64,000 bases of DNA from Sinorhizobium arboris LMG 14919 (GTDB taxonomy: Bacteria; Pseudomonadota; Alphaproteobacteria; Rhizobiales; Rhizobiaceae), in contig NZ_ATYB01000014.1 in assembly GCF_000427465.1 (NCBI RefSeq), positions 765,552 through 829,551 of the forward strand, given 5' to 3'. The translations under genes were made by a program, and so were the position numbers. How positions within the stretch are numbered: position 1 is the first letter of the stretch; the number at the start of each line of letters is the position of its first letter. Of the stretch, positions 45,732-54,610 are shown piece after piece. The notes beneath the pieces were generated by a model. That model made no database searches. It saw only the letters and a program-made list of their open reading frames with translations, and was not told the origin of the DNA.

Positions 45732-46658
45732 TTGAAAGTCAAGGCCATCTTCAATCGAGATGGGGGGACTTTTCGAACGACGGACATGGGTGCCTACAGC
45801 ACGAGGGTCGAGGAGGACTTTCGGTCTGCCGGCCACGAGATCGAAATCGCCGTGGTCGGAGCGGATGAGGTGCGAGATGCGCTGGAGACTGCCTGCGGGC
45901 GGGACGATCTCGATGCGATTGTCGCCGGCGGCGGCGACGGCACGATTTCGTCGGCGGCAGGAGTCGCCTGGAAAACCGGCATGCCGCTGGGTATCGTTCC
46001 CGCCGGGACGATGAATCTCGTCGCCCGCTCCTTGAAGCTGCCGCTCGATATCTGGAAGGTTCCGGAAGTGCTGGCCAAGGGCCGGATCATCGATGCCGAC
46101 ATCGGTAGTGCTGATGGCCGCGCATTCGTGCATCAGTTTTCGATGGGCCTTCACGCCCGCATGGTGCGCTACCGCCAATCCTACCGTTTCGCGTCGCGGC
46201 TAGGGAAGATCAGCGCCAGCACACGCGCCGCCATCGGCGCCATTTTCAATCCACCCGATTTCGAGATCGAGTTCGACGCGGACGGGCACCGCGAGCGCCG
46301 GCATGTTTCGGCGATTTCCGTCTCAAACAATCATTTCGGCCACGACACGCTGATGTATGCGGAAGACCTGACGAGCGGCCACCTCGGCTTCTACACGGCG
46401 CCGCCGCTAAGCCCGGCCGGCGTGGCAAAACTCTCCTTCGACATCCTGCGCGGGAAATTCAGGAGCAGCACGCTGATCACCGAGATGAGCGCTCTCACGG
46501 TCGATCTGCATTTTCCGAAGATGGACCGAAAGATCAATTGCGTCATCGATGGCGAACTCGTTCCGATCAGAAGCGGTCAGGTTGCATTGCGCATTCACCC
46601 GGGCGAATTGAAGCTGCTGGTCGGCTCGCAGGAGAGCAACTCCGGCAAGCCCGCGTAG
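45732..46658 (+). CDS. Diacylglycerol/sphingosine-kinase-like lipid kinase (YegS family)
   Basis: A 308-residue protein starting at TTG 45732, with GGAGG about ten bases upstream. The nucleotide-binding motif GGGDGTISSAA and GIVPAGTMNLVARSL are diagnostic for the DAGK catalytic domain (about 70-105). The beta-sandwich C-terminal domain is present. It phosphorylates lipid substrates at the inner membrane; which lipid is unknown. It is convergent with the glycosyltransferase GT39 gene, 16 bases apart. Confidence 0.85.
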   Translation: MKVKAIFNRDGGTFRTTDMGAYSTRVEEDFRSAGHEIEIAVVGADEVRDALETACGRDDLDAIVAGGGDGTISSAAGVAWKTGMPLGIVPAGTMNLVARSLKLPLDIWKVPEVLAKGRIIDADIGSADGRAFVHQFSMGLHARMVRYRQSYRFASRLGKISASTRAAIGAIFNPPDFEIEFDADGHRERRHVSAISVSNNHFGHDTLMYAEDLTSGHLGFYTAPPLSPAGVAKLSFDILRGKFRSSTLITEMSALTVDLHFPKMDRKINCVIDGELVPIRSGQVALRIHPGELKLLVGSQESNSGKPA

Positions 46659-46674
46659 CGGTTTTCCAGGGCGT

Positions 46675-48162
46675 CTATTCCGCGATCCAGATGTAGCTGA
46701 AGCTGTAGCGATCCGGGCCGTTCCCGTAGAGATAGGGCAAGGCGAGGTGGCGCGGCGCCACGGCTGCCTCCGGGATACCAAGCGCGGAGAGAGCGTCTCG
46801 CAGCAGATCGGGAACGGGTGCTTCCGGTTGTGCGTCATCGTGCCAGACGACCAGAAGGGGCCGTCTCGACCCATCGACCGGAAGCGCATTCGAGGGCCTT
46901 GGCATCGTGACCTGTGCCTCGCCGAACTGCGTTCGGAGATTTCCCGCAATCTGTTTGTCATTGGCGAGGATAAGCGCCGGTTGACCGCCTTCCGCCTGAA
47001 CCACCGCTTCGGCGAAGGCGGCGTAGGGTATATTCAGCCTCGAATAGTCGCCGAACCAGGGCCGCACGACGGCGCGCGCCGATACGATGACGAGTGCGCC
47101 TACGGCGATGACGGAGACCAGCAGGAAGAAACGCCTGAGACTGTCGGCGAAGTGGATATTCGCCGCTTCGATCTTCAGGCATAGATAGAGCGGGATGAGA
47201 ACGAGGAAGAGGACCAGCCATTTTTCGCGCACATGGGTTGCGGCGACGCTGAGTACGACGATGAGGACCGCAATCAGGCAAAGGCCGAGCATCCGCCCTA
47301 CGATCCTGCTCCACTGGCTTTCCGCCTGCCAGATTGCACGGAGTTTGCCGCCAAAGACGAGGCCGAAGACCAGCAGCGGCACCAGGCTGCCGCTGACGAT
47401 GGCGGAGCCGAGCGAATAGACGCCGTAAAAGGCCTGAAGCAGACGCCCCTCCGCCTCCCGCTCCCTCATCTCGTTCAAGGTTCCGCCCGATGCGAAACCG
47501 AGATTCTGCAGCATCCAGTAGGCGTGGGGCAGAACGATGAGCGCTGCCACCGCAATCGCCGGCAGAATGCGCCAGTCGAAGATCCGCGCCCGCAGCTCTC
47601 GTTCGGGCAGGACGGCGATGATCGCCGCGAGCGGGACGACAGCGAAGTTGTACTTTGCCATCAGGCCGAGCCCCACCGCAACGCCGGTGAGGATATAGGA
47701 GAAGAGGCTGGGCCTCTTGAGCGTCCGCAGGAAACCGTAAAGAAACAGCGAGACGGTGAAGAGTGCTGCAACCGTGTGCGAGAGATCGCGCTGCGCCAGC
47801 AGAAAAACCGGCGGCAGCGTAAGAACGCCGAGCATTGCGACGGCTGCCAGGCGCCGGTCTGGCAGCACGAGCCGCGCCGCAAGGCCGTAGAACAGGCAAA
47901 AGAGAAACAGGAGCCCGTTCTTTAGAATGGTCATCGTTGCAAGCGACGTCCCGATCAGCTTTGCCAGGCCATATTGCAGCCAGTTGTAGAAGGGTGGCTG
48001 CGGCCCATATCCGAGTTCGAGAAATTGCGAAAGGAAGGCCTGCTCCGCCTCGTCGATCTCCAGCGAACTCGAGACGGATATCCGCAGGACGATGCACAGC
48101 AGGAAATAGCCGGCAACCGCCAGGGCGACCGCTCCCGGCCGCCGATTGTCCGCTTCAAGCAT
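46675..48162 (-). CDS. GT39/ArnT-like membrane glycosyltransferase
   Basis: A 495-residue protein with about 11 membrane segments. The acidic motif LEIDEAEQAF (D37, E38) in the first periplasmic loop and QPPFYNWLQ after it are the PMT_2/ArnT signatures. Such enzymes use a polyprenyl-phosphate sugar donor to modify lipids such as lipid A. The start overlaps the end of the GT2 gene by eight bases, so the two are coupled. The sugar is not determinable from the sequence. Confidence 0.85.
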   Translation of the reverse strand: MLEADNRRPGAVALAVAGYFLLCIVLRISVSSSLEIDEAEQAFLSQFLELGYGPQPPFYNWLQYGLAKLIGTSLATMTILKNGLLFLFCLFYGLAARLVLPDRRLAAVAMLGVLTLPPVFLLAQRDLSHTVAALFTVSLFLYGFLRTLKRPSLFSYILTGVAVGLGLMAKYNFAVVPLAAIIAVLPERELRARIFDWRILPAIAVAALIVLPHAYWMLQNLGFASGGTLNEMREREAEGRLLQAFYGVYSLGSAIVSGSLVPLLVFGLVFGGKLRAIWQAESQWSRIVGRMLGLCLIAVLIVVLSVAATHVREKWLVLFLVLIPLYLCLKIEAANIHFADSLRRFFLLVSVIAVGALVIVSARAVVRPWFGDYSRLNIPYAAFAEAVVQAEGGQPALILANDKQIAGNLRTQFGEAQVTMPRPSNALPVDGSRRPLLVVWHDDAQPEAPVPDLLRDALSALGIPEAAVAPRHLALPYLYGNGPDRYSFSYIWIAE

Positions 48163-49174
48163 CCGGCTGCTCCCGCTCGAAAGTCTGCCGGACGATGTAG
48201 CTCGTCGTTTCGTCGTCGCGGAAATAGGCGCGCGCCATCATCTCCGAGAGAATGCCTGTCGTGATCAGCTGGATCGAGGAGAGGAAGAGCATCACGCCGA
48301 CGATCAGCATCGGACGGGTGCCGATGTCGTTGCCGAAGATGAACTTGTCTATCGCAAGATAGAACAGGATCAGCGCGCTGAGACAGCCGGCGGCAAGGCC
48401 GATGGAGCCGAAAAAGTGACCCGGCCGCGCCTTGTAGCGCATGAAGAACAAGACCGCGAGCAGATCGAGAATAACCCGGAACGTGCGCGAGATCCCGTAT
48501 TTCGAGGTGCCGAAATGGCGCGCGTGATGGGTCACCGGCATCTCTCCGATCCGGCTGCTCGGCACGACACCCGCCACCCAGGCGGGGATGAAGCGATGCA
48601 TTTCCCCCATCAGCTTCACCTGCCTGATGATGGAACCCCGGTAGATCTTCAGGCTGCAGCCATAGTCGTGCAATCTCACGCCGGTGATCTTGCCGATCAG
48701 AAAATTGGCGCACCAGGAGGGAATCTTTCGCAGGATCAGTGCGTCGCGCCGGTTTTTCCGCCAGCCGACAAGGAGATCGAGCCCGCGCTCTTCTATCGCC
48801 GCGACCATGTTGGGAATGTCCGCGGGATCGTTCTGGAGGTCGCCGTCAAGCGTCGCGATCAGCCGGCCGGAGGCCGCGTCGATCCCCGCCTGCATTGCGG
48901 CTGTCTGGCCGAAATTCTTCTGGAGCTCGATGATCTTCAGTTGCAGATCCGGATGTGAAAGCTCCTTGCGCGCATTCGGCAAGGTTCGGTCCGTGCTGCC
49001 GTCGTCGACGAGGATAAGCTCCCATGACTTCAGGAACCCGGCCATTGCCGTCCGGATGCGCGTGACGAGCGGCCCGACGCTCTCTTCCTCGTTGAATACC
49101 GGCACGACTATGGAGAGCTCGACGCCCTCTAGGACTTCGGTCGTCGGCTTCACGGGTTCTTCGATGCGATTCAA
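48155..49174 (-). CDS. GT2-family polyprenyl-phosphate glycosyltransferase
   Basis: A 339-residue enzyme. The GT-A domain has VVPVFNEEESVGPLV, the DDGSTD motif and DGDLQNDPADIP, followed by a region RKNRRDALILRKIPSWCANFLIGK. Two C-terminal membrane segments (about 240-265 and 275-300) anchor it. It resembles DPMS/ArnC enzymes that make the polyprenyl-phosphate sugar used by GT39 partners. It is the first gene of the two-gene unit with the GT39 gene. Confidence 0.9.
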   Translation of the reverse strand: MNRIEEPVKPTTEVLEGVELSIVVPVFNEEESVGPLVTRIRTAMAGFLKSWELILVDDGSTDRTLPNARKELSHPDLQLKIIELQKNFGQTAAMQAGIDAASGRLIATLDGDLQNDPADIPNMVAAIEERGLDLLVGWRKNRRDALILRKIPSWCANFLIGKITGVRLHDYGCSLKIYRGSIIRQVKLMGEMHRFIPAWVAGVVPSSRIGEMPVTHHARHFGTSKYGISRTFRVILDLLAVLFFMRYKARPGHFFGSIGLAAGCLSALILFYLAIDKFIFGNDIGTRPMLIVGVMLFLSSIQLITTGILSEMMARAYFRDDETTSYIVRQTFEREQPDA

Positions 49175-49269
49175 GGGGGCAGTCTCCGGTGTGCTTGCAG
49201 GTTTTCTTGCATACTTATGAGGTTATAACCAATGTCGAATCGCATTGCTGATACAGGAAAACGGTCTCG

Positions 49270-50220
49270 ATGAATACGAACTGGGAGCGCAGCCGGCGGT
49301 CGTGGCTCGCGCGCAACCGTCTGGCACTGATTTCCGTGGCGGCAATCGCGGCTTATGCGATCTTCGTAGAGGGGATCTGGGGCTGGCCGGCACTGCTGCG
49401 GCAATGGGCCGAAATCGGCGTCGGGCCGGTCCTCTCTGCGCTATCGCTTCTCGTCGCCACCTATTTCATCCGCTGCTATCGGATCCACGACTACTTCCCG
49501 GGAGAAACCAGGGGGCGGTTTCTGTCTCTCTTCCGCGTGACCCAGGTTCACAATCTGCTCAACATCATGCTGCCGTTCAGAGCCGGCGAAACGAGCTTTC
49601 CGCTGCTCATGCGAAGTGAATTCGGCGTGCCGCTGGTGCGCGGCACATCGGCGCTCTTCGTCATGCGGCTTCTGGATCTGCATGCCCTGCTCACCGTCGC
49701 TGCGGTCGGTCTGGTGGCCGGGCCGGGCCATGGGGTGATCGCCTGGGTTCTCTGGCTGCTCGCCTTTCTGTCGCCTCTTGCCTTCTTTCTGCTGAAGGAA
49801 AAAGCTCTCGCGGCGATGCGCCGTTTCGCGCCGGCGAAGGTCGGTCCGCTCCTGGACGAGGTGGAGGCAGGCCTGCCGGTCGACATCCCCGCTTTCCTGC
49901 GGGCCTGGGCCATGACGATGCTGAACTGGGCGGTAAAGGTCGTCGTTCTCGCCTGGGTGCTCGCGATCATGGGGGTCGCGCCGCTCGCCGCCTCTTTCGG
50001 CGGGGCGCTCGGAGGCGAATTGTCTTCCGTCCTGCCGGTGCACGGGCCGGCGGGTGTGGGAACCTACGCGGCGGCAATCGTCGCGGGGGCGGTCTCCTTC
50101 GGAGCGGATCGGGCGACGCTCGAAACGCTCGGGCGTGCCAGCGTCAATGCCCACCTCCTGGTCATCGTGTCGGCGGTGGCCGGCACGCTGCTGTCACTCC
50201 TCCTGCGGCCGAAAGCGTGA
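49270..50220 (+). CDS. Flippase-like membrane protein (lysylphosphatidylglycerol synthase TM/UPF0104)
   Basis: A 316-residue protein with about eight membrane segments. The motif HNLLNIMLPFRAGETSFPLLM near 95-115 and GELSSVLPVHGPAGVGTYA near 260-280 are the typical UPF0104 signatures. Members transport or flip lipid-linked precursors. It is divergent from the GT2 gene, 95 bases apart, with probable functional linkage. The name does not imply lysine transfer; the MprF synthase domain is absent. Confidence 0.8.
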   Translation: MNTNWERSRRSWLARNRLALISVAAIAAYAIFVEGIWGWPALLRQWAEIGVGPVLSALSLLVATYFIRCYRIHDYFPGETRGRFLSLFRVTQVHNLLNIMLPFRAGETSFPLLMRSEFGVPLVRGTSALFVMRLLDLHALLTVAAVGLVAGPGHGVIAWVLWLLAFLSPLAFFLLKEKALAAMRRFAPAKVGPLLDEVEAGLPVDIPAFLRAWAMTMLNWAVKVVVLAWVLAIMGVAPLAASFGGALGGELSSVLPVHGPAGVGTYAAAIVAGAVSFGADRATLETLGRASVNAHLLVIVSAVAGTLLSLLLRPKA

Positions 50221-50263
50221 AAGGCTTCGCAGCCGCAAGAGCCGGGTGAAAGCGCGAAACGTC

Positions 50264-51766
50264 CTACTGGAACGAGGTCTCGTAGAAGCTTCTGAGCTTG
50301 CGTGAATGCAGCTTCTCGGGTGGCATTGCCGCCAGTTTCTGCAGTGCCAGGATGCCGATCTTCAGATGCTGGCTCACCTGGGTCCGGTAAAAGGCGCTTG
50401 CCATGCCGGGCAGCTTCAGTTCGCCGTGCAACGGCTTGTCGGACACGCAGAGCAACGTTCCGTAGGGGACGCGGAAGCGGAACCCGTTGGCGGCGATGGT
50501 AGCCGATTCCATGTCGAGCGCGATGGCCCGGGCCTGCGAGAGCCGTTTGACCGGCCCGCGCTGGTCGCGCAGTTCCCAGTTGCGGTTGTCGATGGTCGCG
50601 ACCGTGCCCGTGCGCATGATCTGCTTGAGGTCGTATCCCTTATAGCCCGTCACTTCGGCAACGGCGTCCTGCAGCGCGACCTGCACCTCTGCCAGTGCGG
50701 GCAGCGGAATCCAGACCGGCAGATCGTCATCGAGCACGTGATCCTCGCGCATATAGGCATGCGCCAGAACGTAGTCGCCGAGCCGCTGGCTGTTGCGCAG
50801 TCCCGCGCAATGGCCGAGCATCAGCCAGACATGCGGCCTCAGCACGGCGATATGGTCGGTGATCGTCTTGGCGTTGGAGGGGCCGACGCCGATATTGACG
50901 AGCGTAATGCCGCCGTGTCCCTTCTTCTTCAGGTGATAGGCGGGCATCTGCGGCAGACGGGCGAGCGAATAGTCGGCATCCGGCCGGTCGGCACCCGCCG
51001 GCGTAGTGATGTTGCCGGGTTCGACGAAGGCGGTGTAACCGTTGCCGCCCTCCGCCATCTGCTGGCGCGCCCAGGCGCAGAACTCGTCGACATAGAACTG
51101 ATAGTTCGTGAAAAGCACGAAGTTCTGGAAGTGCCTGGCGCTGGTCGCGGTATAGTGACTGAGGCGCGCCAGCGAATAGTCGATGCGCTGGGCGGTGAAG
51201 GGCGCGAGCGGCGACGGTTCTCCCGGTCCCGGCTCGTAGGAGCCGTTGGCGATCTCGTCGTCGGTGGTCGTGAGATCCGGCGCGTCGAAAAGGTCGCGCA
51301 GCGGAATGTCGATGCTTTCGGCCGCAGACGCTTCGACATGCGCCCCTTCGCCAAAGGCGAAATGGAGGGGGATCGGTGTCGAGGACTCCGACACCGTGAC
51401 GCCGACGCCGTGGTTGCGCATGAGATGGCCGAGCTGTTCTTTCAAATAGTGTCGGAACAGTTTGGGCCGGGTGATGGTCGTCGTGTAGACGCCGGGCGCG
51501 CTGACATAGCCGAAGGAAAGCCGTGAATCGACGTGTCCGAAGCTGCTCGTCTCGATGCTGACCTGCGGATAGCAGGCACGGAAACGGGTGAGGGGCCTGC
51601 CGGTTTTCCCGAGACCTTCGAAGGCTTCGCAGAGGAAACGGGTGTTGCGTTCGTAAAGCGCTTCCAGACAATCGACGGCCTCGGCCGGATCGTCGAAGAG
51701 CTGCGGCTCGAAAGGTTCAGGGGTGGCGACGGAGAGGACGGAGTTTGAAGAGATTCGTTTGTTCAT
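50264..51766 (-). CDS. amn: AMP nucleosidase
   Basis: A 500-residue enzyme cleaving AMP to adenine and ribose 5-phosphate. The C-terminal phosphorylase-like domain has NIGVGPSNAKTITDHIAV, VWLMLGHCAGLR and ALDMESATIAANGFRFRVPYGT, a purine-site motif. The N-terminal regulatory domain is present (about 1-190). Length fits Amn. It is convergent with the flippase gene, 43 bases apart. Confidence 0.95.
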   Translation of the reverse strand: MNKRISSNSVLSVATPEPFEPQLFDDPAEAVDCLEALYERNTRFLCEAFEGLGKTGRPLTRFRACYPQVSIETSSFGHVDSRLSFGYVSAPGVYTTTITRPKLFRHYLKEQLGHLMRNHGVGVTVSESSTPIPLHFAFGEGAHVEASAAESIDIPLRDLFDAPDLTTTDDEIANGSYEPGPGEPSPLAPFTAQRIDYSLARLSHYTATSARHFQNFVLFTNYQFYVDEFCAWARQQMAEGGNGYTAFVEPGNITTPAGADRPDADYSLARLPQMPAYHLKKKGHGGITLVNIGVGPSNAKTITDHIAVLRPHVWLMLGHCAGLRNSQRLGDYVLAHAYMREDHVLDDDLPVWIPLPALAEVQVALQDAVAEVTGYKGYDLKQIMRTGTVATIDNRNWELRDQRGPVKRLSQARAIALDMESATIAANGFRFRVPYGTLLCVSDKPLHGELKLPGMASAFYRTQVSQHLKIGILALQKLAAMPPEKLHSRKLRSFYETSFQ

Positions 51767-51797
51767 GTCGCATTATATGCTGCACCTTTCGACAAGC

Positions 51798-51817
51798 AAA
51801 CGACAAGCCTGTCGTTT
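51798..51817. terminator. Hairpin between ynfA and amn
   Basis: Arms aaacgaca (51798-51805) and tgtcgttt (51810-51817) with loop agcc; T-rich flank follows on the plus strand. It is downstream of ynfA on the minus strand and upstream of amn. The orientation with respect to the T tract fits a plus-strand transcript better, so a terminator role for ynfA is uncertain. Confidence 0.45.
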
Positions 51818-51845
51818 TTTGTTCTGCAGTGCCGCACGTTGTACT

Positions 51846-52166
51846 TCAGCGAGGCCCCGCGAGAATAATCGCGCTGCCGGCGAGCGCCACGGCGGCGCCC
51901 GTCATGTCCCAGTGATCCGGCCGGACGCCTTCCGCAAGCCAGAGCCAGGAGAGCGACGCGACGATGTAGACGCCGCCATAGGCGGCATAGGTGCGGCCGG
52001 CCGCTGCCGCGTCCACCATCGTCAGCAGCCAGGCGAAAAGCGCTAGCGAAACCATGCCGGGAATGAGCCACAAGGCGGATTTGCCGAGTCTCAGCCACGA
52101 CCAGAAGGCAAAGCATCCGGCGATTTCGGCAAGAGCTGCGACAAGATAGATAGTGTATGCGGGCAT
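51846..52166 (-). CDS. ynfA: YnfA/UPF0060 membrane protein
   Basis: A 106-residue protein with four membrane segments. The sequences [47 protein letters not shown] and [17 protein letters not shown] are diagnostic of the family, which has SMR-type transporter topology. Its function is not established. Start at 52166. Confidence 0.92.
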   Translation of the reverse strand: MPAYTIYLVAALAEIAGCFAFWSWLRLGKSALWLIPGMVSLALFAWLLTMVDAAAAGRTYAAYGGVYIVASLSWLWLAEGVRPDHWDMTGAAVALAGSAIILAGPR

Positions 52167-52241
52167 GTTTTCGGATCCTCCCCATAAAGAGAGGACCGGA
52201 CTTTCAACCGATATGCAAGGACCGAAAGCGGTACCTCGAGA

Positions 52242-52415
52242 TCAGCTCATGGCCTGGCGCTGAAGGGTGACGAAAAGGACGAAGCCGGCACCGTTCTTGC
52301 CGATGCCGTAGCCGGCGGCCTTGCTGTAAGCGACCGCTCCGATCGGTCCGATCAGCAGGCCCGTGAGGATCAGGAGCCGGAGCGAGAGAATGGCGGAGGA
52401 GACGAGCGCGGCCAT
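52242..52415 (-). CDS. 57-residue membrane protein, hypothetical
   Basis: Start ATG at 52415, stop at 52242. The product begins MAALVSSAILSLRLLILTGL and continues with a glycine-rich segment (IGPIGAVAYSKAAGYGIGKN) and a hydrophobic end (FVLFVTLQRQAMS). At least one membrane helix. The gene begins 13 bases after the stop of another tiny gene, so the two are probably translated together. I do not recognise a family. Confidence 0.6.
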   Translation of the reverse strand: MAALVSSAILSLRLLILTGLLIGPIGAVAYSKAAGYGIGKNGAGFVLFVTLQRQAMS

Positions 52416-52428
52416 TCCACGGGTTCCT

Positions 52429-52602
52429 TCAGAGTTTGGCTCGGCAGTATTGCGCCGTGTGAGCGGTGCAATCCGTGAGCGATCCGATATAGGTGTTCTG
52501 GCGGCGGCGCTCCGTATCGGCGCCGACTGCGGCTGCGAGCGTCATCGCGAAGACGACCATGAGCAGGCTGATGATGGTGAGGCGGCGAGCGAGAATGTCC
52601 AT
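52429..52602 (-). CDS. 57-residue exported or membrane protein, hypothetical
   Basis: Start ATG at 52602, stop at 52429. It begins MDILARRLTIISLLMVVFAM (signal-anchor-like segment) and continues with ERRRQNTYIGSLTDCTAHTA and CRAKL. The two cysteines in the exported part may form a disulphide. Followed after 13 bases by the other tiny gene. The order, equal length and membrane segments argue for a real small-protein pair. Confidence 0.6.
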   Translation of the reverse strand: MDILARRLTIISLLMVVFAMTLAAAVGADTERRRQNTYIGSLTDCTAHTAQYCRAKL

Positions 52603-52836
52603 GGTTCCGTCCGTTGAAGCGAGACACGTTCAAATCGATTGATCGTCTTTTCGCACAACCAAACTGAACTCTTGCTGAGATGTCCGTTCATCTGGCGTTC
52701 ATCTTCGCCATGCGGAACGATGCAGCGGTTTGGAAGAACCACCATGCGCTCGAACAAATGCGCTTCGGACCGCGGCCTTGTCGTTGAGCCGTCGTGTTCC
52801 TAAGTCAGTCCTTCCGACAAATCAGGAGAGAACGCG

Positions 52837-53538
52837 ATGACCGCTCCGATCGAGCTTTATTACTGGGCCACGCCGAACGGCTGGAAGATCACCATAATGT
52901 TGGAGGAGCTCGGCGTTCCCTACGTCGTCAACTATGTCAATATCGGCCGGGGCGATCAGTTCCAACCGGACTTCCTGAAGATCTCGCCGAACAACCGGAT
53001 GCCGGCGATCGTCGATCCCGACGGCCCGGGTGGCGAGCCCATCTCCGTGTTCGAATCAGGTGCGATCCTGCAGTATCTCGGCCGCAAATACGGCAAGTTC
53101 TATCCGTCCGACGAACGCGCCCGTGTCGACGTCGAGCAATGGCTCTTCTGGCAGGTGGGCGGGCTCGGCCCGATGGCGGGTCAGGCGCACCATTTCCGCC
53201 AATATGCCCCGGAACGGATCGCCTACGGCATCGACCGCTATACCAATGAAGTGAACCGCCTTTACGGCGTGATGAACAGGAGGCTCGCCGACAGGGCGTT
53301 TCTCGCCGGAGATTATTCGATCGCGGATATGGCCGCCGTCGGCTGGGTGATCCCGCACGAGAACCAGGGGCAGGATCTCGAAGAATTCCCGAACCTGAAG
53401 CGCTGGTTCGACGCGGTGCTTGCGCGACCGGCGGTGAAAAAGGCGATCGAGGTGGGCAAGGAGGAGCGGGCCCGCCAGAAGAACCTTGCCGAGGACAAGG
53501 AAGCTCAGAAGGTCCTCTTCGGGCAGCGCGCCCGCTGA
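52837..53538 (+). CDS. Glutathione S-transferase family protein, YfcG-like
   Basis: A 233-residue protein. The thioredoxin-fold domain has the YfcG-type motif TPNGWKITIMLEE (T12, N14), and FESGAILQYLGRKYG; the C-terminal helical domain follows. E. coli YfcG is a disulphide-bond reductase using glutathione. It stands alone, with a 234-base leader that has no recognised gene. Substrate unknown. Confidence 0.9.
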   Translation: MTAPIELYYWATPNGWKITIMLEELGVPYVVNYVNIGRGDQFQPDFLKISPNNRMPAIVDPDGPGGEPISVFESGAILQYLGRKYGKFYPSDERARVDVEQWLFWQVGGLGPMAGQAHHFRQYAPERIAYGIDRYTNEVNRLYGVMNRRLADRAFLAGDYSIADMAAVGWVIPHENQGQDLEEFPNLKRWFDAVLARPAVKKAIEVGKEERARQKNLAEDKEAQKVLFGQRAR

Positions 53539-53694
53539 ACCTGTTTTGGCCCTGGTTCCGGCTTCGGGCCCTATGCCCCGGATCGCGATGATTTCAGGTC
53601 GGATCGACGAGAAATCATGGCGATCGATTCCAGCAAAACGAGATGCGGGACGCCGGCGCAGAACCGCCCGCATCTTTCCTCGTGACGAAAGGCC

Positions 53695-54036
53695 CTAAAG
53701 GCGCGTCCAGGTTTGCGATTTGCAGAGCACCTTCAGCACGCAGCCTCGCATTTTCAAGAGATTGCCGTCGACCGAGCCCGAGCCGCTATAGGTCTTGTCG
53801 TTTTCGGGATCGGTCACCACGCCGCTATAGGTGCCGCCGGTTCCCGTCAGCGTGCCGACACGCTTGCCCGCGTGCTTGCCGGTCTTCAGCGTGACGCAGA
53901 AGCCTTGGCTGCAAGGTGCGATCACTGCCGTGGAGCCGCTTGCCGTCTTCCAGTTTCCAACGATCGGCTCGGCGGCATAAGTCGTGGCGGCTGCGGCAAG
54001 GCCAAGCGCCGCCGCGGCTAGCAATGTGCGAATCAT
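53695..54036 (-). CDS. DUF2147-like small exported protein
   Basis: A 113-residue protein starting at ATG 54036 (MIRTLLAAAALGLAAAATTY). The signal peptide ends near residue 22 (ATTYA-AEP). The mature domain has PIVGNWKTASGSTAVIAPCS, then CVTLKTGKHAGKRVGTLTGT, a Gly-rich repeat part and CVLKVLCKSQTWTRL. This is the DUF2147/PF09917 lipocalin-like pattern. Four cysteines probably form disulphides. An operator-like motif shared with the ETF-QO promoter is 95-114 bases upstream. Confidence 0.75.
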   Translation of the reverse strand: MIRTLLAAAALGLAAAATTYAAEPIVGNWKTASGSTAVIAPCSQGFCVTLKTGKHAGKRVGTLTGTGGTYSGVVTDPENDKTYSGSGSVDGNLLKMRGCVLKVLCKSQTWTRL

Positions 54037-54610
54037 TCGGTCTCCTGCTGACGCATCTGTTTCCCTGTCGATCGCATTCCGCACCTGTCCTGTGAAGGCG
54101 CCGGTCGTTCGCTCTCCGCAGCAGGGTATCTTACGCGTACGTGAAGGTAAAGGTGCCGAGCTGCAAGGATCCTGCGATTCGTTGCTGCCATGACGCCGTT
54201 CATCCGCAACGGCCGGTTCGTCTCCTGGTACGCCTGGGCGGCAGCCGTGCACGGATGCCGGAACGGGGATCGGCCGGAGTTCACGATAATGTTATGTAAT
54301 TTTGATCTTCGTCAGGAAAGGATATCGATTCCAGCAGATTAAAAATCGAACAGGGTATGAATAGTAATAAAAACGTGCGCTTGCCATCTCCGGAATAATC
54401 CATATCGAGACTTGATGTTTGCTATGGCGTGGAGGACAATCCCGCGGAAGGAATCTCTGGCTTTCTTATCCTTTGCTAAAAAGAATTCATTTTCTTGTAT
54501 GTATGAGAGAATGGGGCGGAGATTTCCGGTTATCGTGGTGAGGGTGACTGCGGGAATGTGCATCGCAGCCGCCGGTAATAGTGAATGCTGCGGAGGCAGG
54601 AGTAGGTTCG
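54037..54610. other. Divergent intergenic region upstream of the giant adhesin gene
   Basis: About 575 bases. The part 54280-54420 is strongly AT-rich compared with the flanks. It includes the motif at 54131-54150. No small gene is supported; the open frame at 54412 overlaps the adhesin start and has no coding character. Confidence 0.5.
54131..54150. promoter_or_regulatory. Operator-like motif upstream of DUF2147 gene
   Basis: ttacgcgtacgtgaaggtaa agrees with the ETF-QO motif (39441-39460) at 17 of 20 positions, in the same orientation relative to the plus strand. It lies about 95 bases before the start of the minus-strand DUF2147 gene. Likely the site of one regulator; identity unknown, MerR-type possible. 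Confidence 0.4.
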
